From assembly GCA_965199555.1 (NCBI GenBank), contig CBDASJ010000006.1, positions 682,001-746,000 of the forward strand: DNA of 64,000 bases, written 5' to 3'. Below the pieces are notes generated by a model. The model was not told the origin of the DNA. It saw only the letters and a list, made by a program, of their open reading frames with translations, and did not search any database. The DNA is from LMUY01 sp965199555 (lineage in GTDB: Bacteria > Pseudomonadota > Alphaproteobacteria > Acetobacterales > Acetobacteraceae). The translations under genes were made by a program, and so were the position numbers. Positions 17,446 to 24,057 of the stretch are shown here, one piece after another (position 1 is the stretch's first letter; every line of letters starts with the position of its first letter).

Positions 17446-17844
17446 TCAACGGCGGCGGCCGCCGAGTTCGGCCTCGATCGCGGCCTCCAAATCCTCCGGG
17501 GACATGTCCTCCACAGGCATGTTGGCCGCTTCCTCGTCGGCGGACACATCCTGCAGGCCGAAGATGTTCTGGTCGGTCGGGATCAGGTCCAGCACCTCCT
17601 CGTCCGCCGGCTCCGGCTCCGGGGCGCGGGACAGCGACTTGATGAGGTCCTGCTCGAGCTTGGGCAGGGCAACCGTTTCCTCGGCAATTTCCCGCAATGC
17701 CACGACAGGGTTCTTATCGTCGTCCCGCTCCACCGTCAGCTCCTCGCCGCGGCTGAGGTTGCGGGCACGCTGCGCCGCAAACAGCACCAGCTCGAAGCGG
17801 TTTGGAACGCGCTGTACGCAATCCTCGACGGTCACGCGTGCCAT
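17446..17844 (-). CDS. rpoZ: RNA polymerase omega subunit
   Basis: A 132-residue omega subunit that helps assemble RNA polymerase and in proteobacteria forms part of a ppGpp site. MARVTVEDCVQRVPNRFELVLF, AAQRARNLSRGE and DDDKNPVVALREIAEETV are the conserved core. The C-terminal half is an acidic tail of the alphaproteobacterial type. GGAG lies 8 nt before the ATG. It precedes rsh, a common pairing. Confidence 0.95.
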   Translation of the reverse strand: MARVTVEDCVQRVPNRFELVLFAAQRARNLSRGEELTVERDDDKNPVVALREIAEETVALPKLEQDLIKSLSRAPEPEPADEEVLDLIPTDQNIFGLQDVSADEEAANMPVEDMSPEDLEAAIEAELGGRRR

Positions 17845-17936
17845 GGACGGTCTCCAAGCGGAAAAGAGGTTTGACTTGCCTAGTTAGGCGCCGCCGCGTC
17901 GTCTCGCAAGTGCGAAGACGCCCGCCGGGCGGGAGG

Positions 17937-18443
17937 TCAGCCGATCGCCTCGGGCGGGATCGGCCGCGCGCCTTGGTCCGGCAACGCCGCCAGCAACGCC
18001 CGGGCGGTTTGGCCGCTCACCGGGTGCCGCCAATCCGGGGCCACGTCCAGCAGCGGCGCCAGCACGAAAGCGCGCTCGTGCATGCGTGGGTGCGGCAGCA
18101 CCGGGTCTGACGCCGGGCGGACCAGCGCCCCCATGGCGACGATGTCCAAATCCAGGGTGCGCGCCGCGTTGGGCACGCTGCGCTGCCGGCCATGGGCCGC
18201 TTCCAGCGCCTGCAACGCCGCCAGCAACCGGTCCGGCTCGACCGCGCCCTCCAACCGGGCCACGCCGTTGATGTAGGGCGGCTGGCCCGAGGGCGGCATC
18301 GGCGCCGTGGCGAACCACCGCGACACGGCGACGCAGCGCAGGCCGGCCAGGCCGTGGAGCGACGCGGCCGCCCGCTGGCAGGTTTCCAGCGGCGGCGTGC
18401 CATCGGCCGCCGGCAGGTTCGCACCCAGCGCCACCAGTATCAT
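17937..18443 (-). CDS. folK: 2-amino-4-hydroxy-6-hydroxymethyldihydropteridine pyrophosphokinase
   Basis: A 168-residue HPPK of folate synthesis; it transfers pyrophosphate from ATP to the pterin alcohol. VALGANLP opens the protein, YINGVARLEG and ALEAAHGRQRSVPNAARTLD then LDIVAMG carry the substrate and metal-binding residues (RTLDLDIV), and LPHPRMHERAFVLAPLLDVAP is the C-terminal signature. It is alone in front of rpoZ, with 92 nt between them holding only an imperfect hairpin. No other folate gene is adjacent. Confidence 0.94.
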   Translation of the reverse strand: MILVALGANLPAADGTPPLETCQRAAASLHGLAGLRCVAVSRWFATAPMPPSGQPPYINGVARLEGAVEPDRLLAALQALEAAHGRQRSVPNAARTLDLDIVAMGALVRPASDPVLPHPRMHERAFVLAPLLDVAPDWRHPVSGQTARALLAALPDQGARPIPPEAIG

Positions 18444-18539
18444 CCGCTTGCACCTTTCTGCCCGTCGCCGCAGCTTCTATGGTGTGCGACCGGGCTTTCT
18501 CTTGCGCCGCCGCGACGCGATTTCAAAGGACACCCCGTC

Positions 18540-19127
18540 TTGTTTCGACCCGACGAACGAACCGCGCTTTTCATTGATGGCGCCAATCTTTATTCCGCCT
18601 CCCGCAATCTTGGCTTCGATGTCGATTACCGCAACATGCTCGAGTTCTTTCGCGGCAAGACCCGCGTCATTCGCGCGTATTACTACTCGGCGCTGCTGGA
18701 AACCGAGGAATACTCGCCGCTGAAGCCGCTGACCGATTGGCTGGCCTATAACGGCTACACGCTGATCACCAAACCGGCGCGGGAGTTCACCGACGGGACG
18801 GGCCGCCGCCGCGTCAAGGGCAACATGGACGTGGAGCTGACCGTCGACATGCTGGAACTGGCGCCCAAGCTGGACCACGTGGTGCTGTTCAGCGGCGACA
18901 GCGACTTCCGCCGCCTGGTGGAGGCGGTGCAGCGCCTGGGCGTGCGCGTATCCGTCGTGTCCACGGTGCGCAGCAACCCGCCCATGGTGGGCGACGAACT
19001 GCGGCGCCAGGCGGACCATTTTATCGAGCTGGCGGACATCGCCGGGGGATTCACCCGCCGCCAAACCGAGCCGCGGACCCGGCCGGCCCGTTCAACCGAG
19101 CCCGACACCACCCCGGCCGACGCTTGA
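18540..19127 (+). CDS. NYN-domain (LabA/DUF88-like) PIN-fold protein
   Basis: A 195-residue protein of the NYN/LabA family, a PIN-like nuclease fold that often acts on RNA. ALFIDGANLYSASRNLG has the first conserved acidic residue. KGNMDVELTVDMLEL and VVLFSGDSDFRRLVEAV have the others, so the putative metal site is complete. RVSVVSTVRSNPPMVGDELRRQADHF completes the domain, followed by a short basic, disordered tail. The start is a TTG at 18540 with AAAGGA 9 nt upstream; no ATG gives the right N-terminus. The stop overlaps the TTG start of the uracil-DNA glycosylase gene (TTGA). Confidence 0.85.
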   Translation: MFRPDERTALFIDGANLYSASRNLGFDVDYRNMLEFFRGKTRVIRAYYYSALLETEEYSPLKPLTDWLAYNGYTLITKPAREFTDGTGRRRVKGNMDVELTVDMLELAPKLDHVVLFSGDSDFRRLVEAVQRLGVRVSVVSTVRSNPPMVGDELRRQADHFIELADIAGGFTRRQTEPRTRPARSTEPDTTPADA

Positions 19128-19768
19128 GCGAGGGGCTCGCGCCGGCGCCGGATTGCCCACTATGCCCGCGCCTGGTCGAGTACCGCACCGCCAACCGGGC
19201 GGAGCACCCGGACTGGTTCAACGCTCCCGTCCCCAGCTTCGGCAGCCCGCAGGCGCGCCTGCTGGTCGTCGGCATGGCGCCGGGCGTGCGAGGGGCCAAC
19301 CGGACCGGGCGGCCGTTCACCGGCGACCATGCTGGCATCCTGCTGTACCAGACGCTCGGCCAGTTCGGCTTCGCCACCGGTGACTACCGGGCAGAGCCGG
19401 ACGATGGCCTCGCCTTGCAGGACTGCCGGATCGTGAACGCCGTCCGCTGCGTGCCGCCCGCCAACCTGCCTACCCCGGCGGAAACCAAGACCTGCAACCG
19501 CTTCCTCGCGGCCGAATTGGCGGCCATGCCGCACCTGCGGGTGGTCCTGGTGCTGGGCCTGCTGGCGCATGCGGCGGTGCTGCGGGCGCTGGGCGTGCGG
19601 CAGGCGCTGTTCAAGTTCCGCCACGGCGACGTCCACGCCCTGCCCGGCGGCTTGCTGCTGGCGGACAGCTACCACGTGTCCCGCTACAACACGAACACCG
19701 GGCGCCTGACGGAAGCGATGTTCGGGGCGGTGGTGTCCGACGCCAAGCAGCGCCTGGACGCCGGCTGA
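19124..19768 (+). CDS. Family-5 (UDGb-type) uracil-DNA glycosylase
   Basis: A 214-residue iron-sulphur uracil-DNA glycosylase of the UDGb class. It removes uracil and other deaminated bases from DNA. Motif A at residues 50-68 reads GMAPGVRGANRTGRPFTGD, the family-5 version. The four [4Fe-4S] cysteines are likely C11, C14, C109 and C124 (C101 is another candidate). The C-terminal motif SYHVSRYNTNTGRLT replaces the HPSP motif of other families. It starts at TTG 19124, fused to the NYN stop. The pair suggests joint translation; a functional link to the NYN protein is only inferred. Confidence 0.88.
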   Translation: MSEGLAPAPDCPLCPRLVEYRTANRAEHPDWFNAPVPSFGSPQARLLVVGMAPGVRGANRTGRPFTGDHAGILLYQTLGQFGFATGDYRAEPDDGLALQDCRIVNAVRCVPPANLPTPAETKTCNRFLAAELAAMPHLRVVLVLGLLAHAAVLRALGVRQALFKFRHGDVHALPGGLLLADSYHVSRYNTNTGRLTEAMFGAVVSDAKQRLDAG

Positions 19769-19771
19769 GCC

Positions 19772-20503
19772 GTGGAGGAAGACCGCATCAGCGGCGCCAA
19801 CGCCGTGGCCGCCCTGTTCGCCAAGCGGCCAGAGGCGGCCAAGCGGCTGTTCTACACCCACGCCATGAAGGAGCTGGCCGGCCCGCTTTGCGCCGTCATG
19901 GCGCAGCAGCGCCGCCCGTACCGCCTGCTGGAGGAGGCGGACATCGCCAAGGCCGCCGGCTCCGTGCATCACGGCGGCATCGTTGCCGTGGCGGAGCCGC
20001 GATACGTCGGCATCATCGACTTCGTCCGGCCGCCCCGTTTCAAGCTGCTGGTGATCCTGGACGGCGTCAGCAACCCGCACAACCTCGGCGCCATCGCCCG
20101 CTCCGCCGCGTTTTTCGGCGCGGGCGGCTTGCTGTTCCACGAGATCCCCGGCCAGGCGATGCCGTCCGACGCGGCTTACCGCACCGCGGAAGGCGGGCTG
20201 GAGCATCTGGAACTGCACAAGACGCGCAACCTGCGCAAGGCGCTGGCGGCGCTGGAGCCGCATTACCGCACCGTCGCCGCCACCCTCACGCCGGATGCGA
20301 TGCCGTTGCAAACCCTGCCGCGCGACCGGCCGGTCGCCCTGGTGCTGGGCAACGAGGAGCGCGGCGTGTCGTTCGACGCGCTGGAGAATTGCCGCCGCCG
20401 GGTGCGCATCATCGGCCCGGGCAAGGTGCAAAGCCTGAACGTCGCCCAAGCGGCCGCCGTGCTGCTGGCCGCGCTGACGAACCCGGTGGTGCCGGCGCCG
20501 TAA
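19772..20503 (+). CDS. TrmH/SpoU-family RNA 2'-O-methyltransferase
   Basis: A 243-residue SPOUT methyltransferase acting on rRNA or tRNA ribose. A substrate-binding N-terminal domain (ISGANAVAALFAKRP) precedes the catalytic knot. Knot motifs are LLVILDGVSNPHNLGAIARSA (motif 1, in two parts), ALVLGNEERGVSFDALENC (motif 2) and QSLNVAQAAAVLLAAL (motif 3). The GTG at 19772 follows the glycosylase stop by 3 nt. The RNA target (for example 23S G2251 as for RlmB, or another) cannot be settled from sequence. Confidence 0.88.
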   Translation: MEEDRISGANAVAALFAKRPEAAKRLFYTHAMKELAGPLCAVMAQQRRPYRLLEEADIAKAAGSVHHGGIVAVAEPRYVGIIDFVRPPRFKLLVILDGVSNPHNLGAIARSAAFFGAGGLLFHEIPGQAMPSDAAYRTAEGGLEHLELHKTRNLRKALAALEPHYRTVAATLTPDAMPLQTLPRDRPVALVLGNEERGVSFDALENCRRRVRIIGPGKVQSLNVAQAAAVLLAALTNPVVPAP

Positions 20504-20507
20504 GCTG

Positions 20508-21680
20508 TCACGATCGCCGGCACGCATCCGCCACCGTCGCGCAGATGGCACCCCCCAGCATCATCAGCGCCATCGGCCGCACCGTCCCGTCCGTCAGCAA
20601 GCCCATGGCGGAGCCGCTGATCGCCGCGAAGATGAACTGCACCGTGCCCATCAGGGCGGACGCGCTGCCGGCGTGGTTCGCATGGCGCGACAGCGCGCCC
20701 ACCGCAGTGTTGGGCATGATGAACCCCAGCGTGCTCATCCCCAGCAGGATGGGCACGAACACGCTGCCCACGCCGAAGCCGCCGACAAAGGACAGCACCA
20801 CCAGCAGCACCGTCGCGGCCAGGAACAGCCGCACCGACACCCGCAGCACACGGGACGCGCCGAAGCGCCGGATCAGGAACGGATTGACCTGGGCGCCCAG
20901 GATGAAGCCCGCCGCGCACAGGCCGAACAGCATGCCGTACACCGGCGGCGACAGGCCGAACAGCTCGATGTAGATCGGCGGCGACCCGCTCAGGTAGGCG
21001 AACATGCTGAACATCACGCACGCGCCGATCGTCATGTAGAGGAAGAAGTGGCGGTCCCGCAGCACCGCGCTATAGCGGGACAGCAGGCCCGCCAGCCCCA
21101 GGCGCACCCGGCGCGCCGGCGCCAAGGTTTCCGGCAGCACCTGCCACACCAGCAGCAGCGCCACCGCGCCATGGCAGGCGGCGAACCAGAAGATGAGGTG
21201 CCAGGACGCCACGCTCAGCATCAGGCCGCCCAGCGTCGGCGCCAGGATCGGCGCCACCCCCATCACCAGCATCAATTGCGACATCAGCCGCGCCGCGGCG
21301 TGCCCGTCCGCCAGGTCCCGCACGATGGCACGCGGCAACACCATGCTGGCGGAGCCGCCGAACGCCGCCACGGCGCGGAACACGGTCAGCATCCCCAGGC
21401 TCGGCGCCAGCGCGCAGCCGGCGCAGGCCAGCGTATACAGCACCAGCCCAGCGATCAGCGGCCGGCGCCGGCCCAGCCGGTCCGCCATCGTCCCTTGCGC
21501 GATCTGCCCCACCGCCAGCCCGGCGAACCAACTGGCCAGCGTGATCTGCGCGGTGCCTTCCGCCGTGCCGTAACTCGCCTCGATGGCGGGAAAAGCGGGC
21601 AGGTACATGTCCGTCGACAAGGGCCCGACCGCCGTCAGGAACCCGAGCAACGGCGGCAGCCATCGCGAACTCGTTTGCAT
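20508..21680 (-). CDS. Bcr/CflA-family multidrug MFS exporter
   Basis: A 390-residue inner-membrane drug:proton antiporter with about 12 predicted membrane segments. The family signature is the N-terminal LLGFLTAVGPLSTDMYLPAFPA and the loop GQIAQGTMADRLGRRRPLIAG (MFS motif A). It most resembles Bcr/CflA exporters for bicyclomycin, sulphonamides or chloramphenicol; the real substrate is unknown. ATG 21680 begins MQTSSRWLPPLLG. A longer open frame runs into the neighbouring transglutaminase gene and is not credible. It is convergent with the TrmH gene, 4 nt apart. Confidence 0.9.
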   Translation of the reverse strand: MQTSSRWLPPLLGFLTAVGPLSTDMYLPAFPAIEASYGTAEGTAQITLASWFAGLAVGQIAQGTMADRLGRRRPLIAGLVLYTLACAGCALAPSLGMLTVFRAVAAFGGSASMVLPRAIVRDLADGHAAARLMSQLMLVMGVAPILAPTLGGLMLSVASWHLIFWFAACHGAVALLLVWQVLPETLAPARRVRLGLAGLLSRYSAVLRDRHFFLYMTIGACVMFSMFAYLSGSPPIYIELFGLSPPVYGMLFGLCAAGFILGAQVNPFLIRRFGASRVLRVSVRLFLAATVLLVVLSFVGGFGVGSVFVPILLGMSTLGFIMPNTAVGALSRHANHAGSASALMGTVQFIFAAISGSAMGLLTDGTVRPMALMMLGGAICATVADACRRS

Positions 21681-21699
21681 CGCCGGCGCCCGGCTGTTC

Positions 21700-22551
21700 T
21701 CAGGGCGCCTGGGTGCTGACGGCCTGGGTCGTGCGGATCGGGTCGGGCGCTGGCCCCTTGATCCACACGGAAGGCGGCTGCGCTTCCGCATTGCCGTAGA
21801 TCGAGCAGAACGCCACGTCCGCCGCGTCACGCCCGGCGCCGATGCGCACCAATCCGTTCAGCGCCGCCATGCGCGTGGGGTCGAACAGGTACCAGGCGCC
21901 GCCGCCGGGGCCGTGCAGGAACGCTTCGAACACGGCGTGGAAGTCCGGCGGGGAAAGCTGCCAGGCATAGGCGCTGATGTAGCGCGCCGGGATGCCCACC
22001 GCCCGGCACAGCGTGATCGCCAGGTGGGCGAAATCCCGGCACACGCCGGCCCGGTCGCCCAGCGTGTCATAGGCGCTGGTCAGCGCGTCCGACGTGCCGG
22101 CCTGGTAGTCGACGTTGTCGCGGATCCAGTTGCAGATCGCCGTCACCCGCTGGTGCCCGGCCGGCGCCTGGCCGAACTGCCGGTTGGCGAACCGGCTCAA
22201 CCGGTCCGACTGGCAGTAGCGGCTGGCGTTCAGATACGGCAGCACGTCCATCGGCAGGGAGCCGCCGGCGATCTCCGTCACGTCCGTCGGGTCAAGCATC
22301 TGCGGGTCCAGGGTGACGGTCGCCTGGTAGTCGATCTGGAAGTCACCCGCCGGCACCAGGAAGCGGATGAACCGGTTGCCGCTTTCCGTCGCGTCGTAGC
22401 GGTCCGGTGCGCCCAGATCGGGGGCGGTGGTCAGCGTTTCGGCCACCACGCGCTGCCGGGGCATGCGCACGGCTTCGAGGTTGAAGACGAATGGGGTGAG
22501 GGTCTGCACCTGGTAGCGCAGCGTGCAGCCGATGGTGAAATCCATGTTCAT
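21700..22551 (-). CDS. Transglutaminase-like cysteine protease-fold protein
   Basis: A 283-residue cytoplasmic protein with an N-terminal beta region and a transglutaminase-like core. The catalytic triad is visible: Cys in RAGVCRDFAHLAITLCRAVG, His in PPDFHAVFEAFL and Asp in WYLFDPTRMAAL. This belongs to the bacterial transglutaminase/protease group often near alpha-E and circularly permuted ATP-grasp genes, but neither is present here. Family members can be peptidases or amidases; substrate unknown. No signal peptide. It sits 19 nt upstream of the Bcr-like exporter on the same strand. Confidence 0.85.
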   Translation of the reverse strand: MNMDFTIGCTLRYQVQTLTPFVFNLEAVRMPRQRVVAETLTTAPDLGAPDRYDATESGNRFIRFLVPAGDFQIDYQATVTLDPQMLDPTDVTEIAGGSLPMDVLPYLNASRYCQSDRLSRFANRQFGQAPAGHQRVTAICNWIRDNVDYQAGTSDALTSAYDTLGDRAGVCRDFAHLAITLCRAVGIPARYISAYAWQLSPPDFHAVFEAFLHGPGGGAWYLFDPTRMAALNGLVRIGAGRDAADVAFCSIYGNAEAQPPSVWIKGPAPDPIRTTQAVSTQAP

Positions 22552-22754
22552 CCCGTGTGTCGGTGCCGGTGTCTAGACCGGCGGGTTGCAAGCGAAAAGG
22601 ACTGTTTGGCCGGGTCTATGCCTGCCAAACCCGCGAGGCGTGGAGCCGGCAATAGTTGCTGAAGCCTTGCCGCACCCGCCGGGCTGGTGGATGCAGGGTT
22701 CGTGTGGCAGTGTGCCATGGCTATGCATGGCTGCACGCCGGGCGACCGATTCAC

Positions 22755-22768
22755 AACAGGATCCTGTT
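22755..22768. promoter_or_regulatory. 14-bp perfect palindrome directly before a start codon
   Basis: Positions 22755-22768 read AACAGGATCCTGTT, a perfect inverted repeat that ends one base before the ATG at 22769. It contains the only Shine-Dalgarno-like bases (AGGA) of the gene. It could be a protein-binding site or an RNA hairpin hiding the ribosome-binding site, or chance. Confidence 0.35.
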
Positions 22769-23266
22769 ATGCGGGCCGAAGGAGCGATCCGGCCGAGGAA
22801 GGCCGCACCTTTGTTTCTCGGCCTCGGCCTCTTGCTGCTGGCTGCCGCTGCCGTCCACACTGCTGTCGTGTTGCGCTTCCTCGCGGCGGCCGTCCACACG
22901 ACTGGCATCGTCGAACGGCCGGGGATTGCCAATCGGCACCCGCTCCTGCGCTTCAGCACGGATTCCGGCCCTGCCTGGCACCAAGCAGGCAGCGTATCCC
23001 GCGATCTTCGGCCCGGTGACACCCTGCCGCTACTTTACGACCCGGCCGCCCCCGTGCAATCCGCCGTAATCGACAACGCCGTGGATGTTTGGGGCCGGTC
23101 CGCCGTTATGATCGGGATCGGCACTGTGATGACCGTCAGCGCCCTCGCTACGCTTCAAGTCAACCGGCGGGTCGATCCCGGCAGGCTGCCGGCAGGTCCG
23201 CCTCCAGCATCGCGCGAAGCTGCGCCTCCACCGCCGGCGCCGTCGAACCGCTCGTCTTCCGGTTGA
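22769..23266 (+). CDS. DUF3592-like two-helix membrane protein
   Basis: A 165-residue protein with membrane segments at about residues 13-40 (AAPLFLGLGLLLLAAAAVH) and about 112-130 (SAVMIGIGTVMTVSALATL). Between them lies an extracytoplasmic beta domain with YDPAAPVQSAVIDNAVDVWG. That organisation and the YDP..P motif fit DUF3592 proteins, whose function is unknown. The last 35 residues are Pro/Ser-rich and lie antisense to the end of the decayed minus-strand gene, so the original stop may have been lost. ATG 22769 is preceded by AGGA inside a palindrome. The open frame extends upstream to 22586 without protein character. Confidence 0.62.
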   Translation: MRAEGAIRPRKAAPLFLGLGLLLLAAAAVHTAVVLRFLAAAVHTTGIVERPGIANRHPLLRFSTDSGPAWHQAGSVSRDLRPGDTLPLLYDPAAPVQSAVIDNAVDVWGRSAVMIGIGTVMTVSALATLQVNRRVDPGRLPAGPPPASREAAPPPPAPSNRSSSG

Positions 23267-23901
23267 CGTAGACTACCGAGAACGCCGCACCGGGCGCTTT
23301 GTCGCGGATGACACCGGTAAGCCGTTGCGCGTCGGACCATAGCGCGTCCTTGCCGCCGCGTCGGGGCCGAGCCCGTTAAAGCATGGGGTTCCAAGCCGCG
23401 GCCGCATGGCGGCCAGCACCGCATCCGCACCCGGTCCTGGAAAGGTAAGGCGCAGCGCCAGAATCGCCTTCGCGGCGGCGCAATCCGTCGTCGGACGCAA
23501 TGCGGCGATGACGTTGCTGACCGGCGAGGCGCCGCCGTCGATCCGCAGCATGGCGTTGCAATCGCCACCATGCACTTCCCCCACTGCCACAGCTGGGCCG
23601 AGCACCGCACCGAGCGTTCGGTCGGTCGTCTCGTTCATTGCGGGGCTGGCACAAACGATGTTCCGGCTGCCGCAATGGTCGACGCGAGGCACCAAGCGTC
23701 GCCGCCGGCCAGGGCGGTTCGTCCGGCGTTTCCTTGGTCCGCTTGGTCACCGACAGCGCGTAGCCGACGGCGTCGCCGCCAAAGCCCTTCGGCAAACAGC
23801 TCGACGCCGACGGAAGCGCCATAGGTCGAGCCAATCGCCCAATCGCTTTCCCGAAATGCGGCGCGAAACGAGACGTTCGGCCACGTGAACTCGCAAAGCA
23901 T
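23160..23901 (-). pseudogene. Decayed gene of unknown function, at least three frameshifts
   Basis: Stitching three minus-strand frames gives a protein-like sequence of about 247 residues. It starts MLCEFTWPNVSFRAAFRESD at 23901 and shifts near 23783 into FGGDAVGYALSVTKRTKE. It shifts again near 23690 into VDHCGSRNIVCASPAMNE and LGAVLGPAVAVGEVHGG, and near 23358 into ALWSDAQRLTGVIRDKAPG, then AFSVVYVNRK, ending at TGA 23160-23162. Each segment has normal high-GC coding character while no single frame spans them. Net length is 3n+1. I do not recognise the family; Met-Cys start and hydrophobic mid-part suggest a secreted or periplasmic ancestor, but this is weak. The end overlaps the DUF3592-like gene by about 107 bp. 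The 156 nt upstream (23902-24057) hold nothing I can support. Confidence 0.5.
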
Positions 23902-24057
23902 TAGGCGCTCCCACCTCCTTCCTGAAGGATGCTCGATAGCCCTTCGCCCTGCAATCCTCCATCAGGCTTGCTTGAGGCGATGGTGTCACCTCCCGCTGTT
24001 CTCTCCGCCCGGCGCGCGGTTCGGCCTAGGCTTGGCTGGTGGACGATGATGCCGTCA

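Noticed and set aside
17880..17936. Terminator between folK and rpoZ
   Set aside because: The hairpin there is imperfect and no T-run follows in either direction; left unannotated.
23406..23888. 160-codon plus-strand open frame
   Set aside because: Antisense to the better protein-like minus-strand segments; Arg/Ser-rich shadow with no motif or ribosome-binding site.
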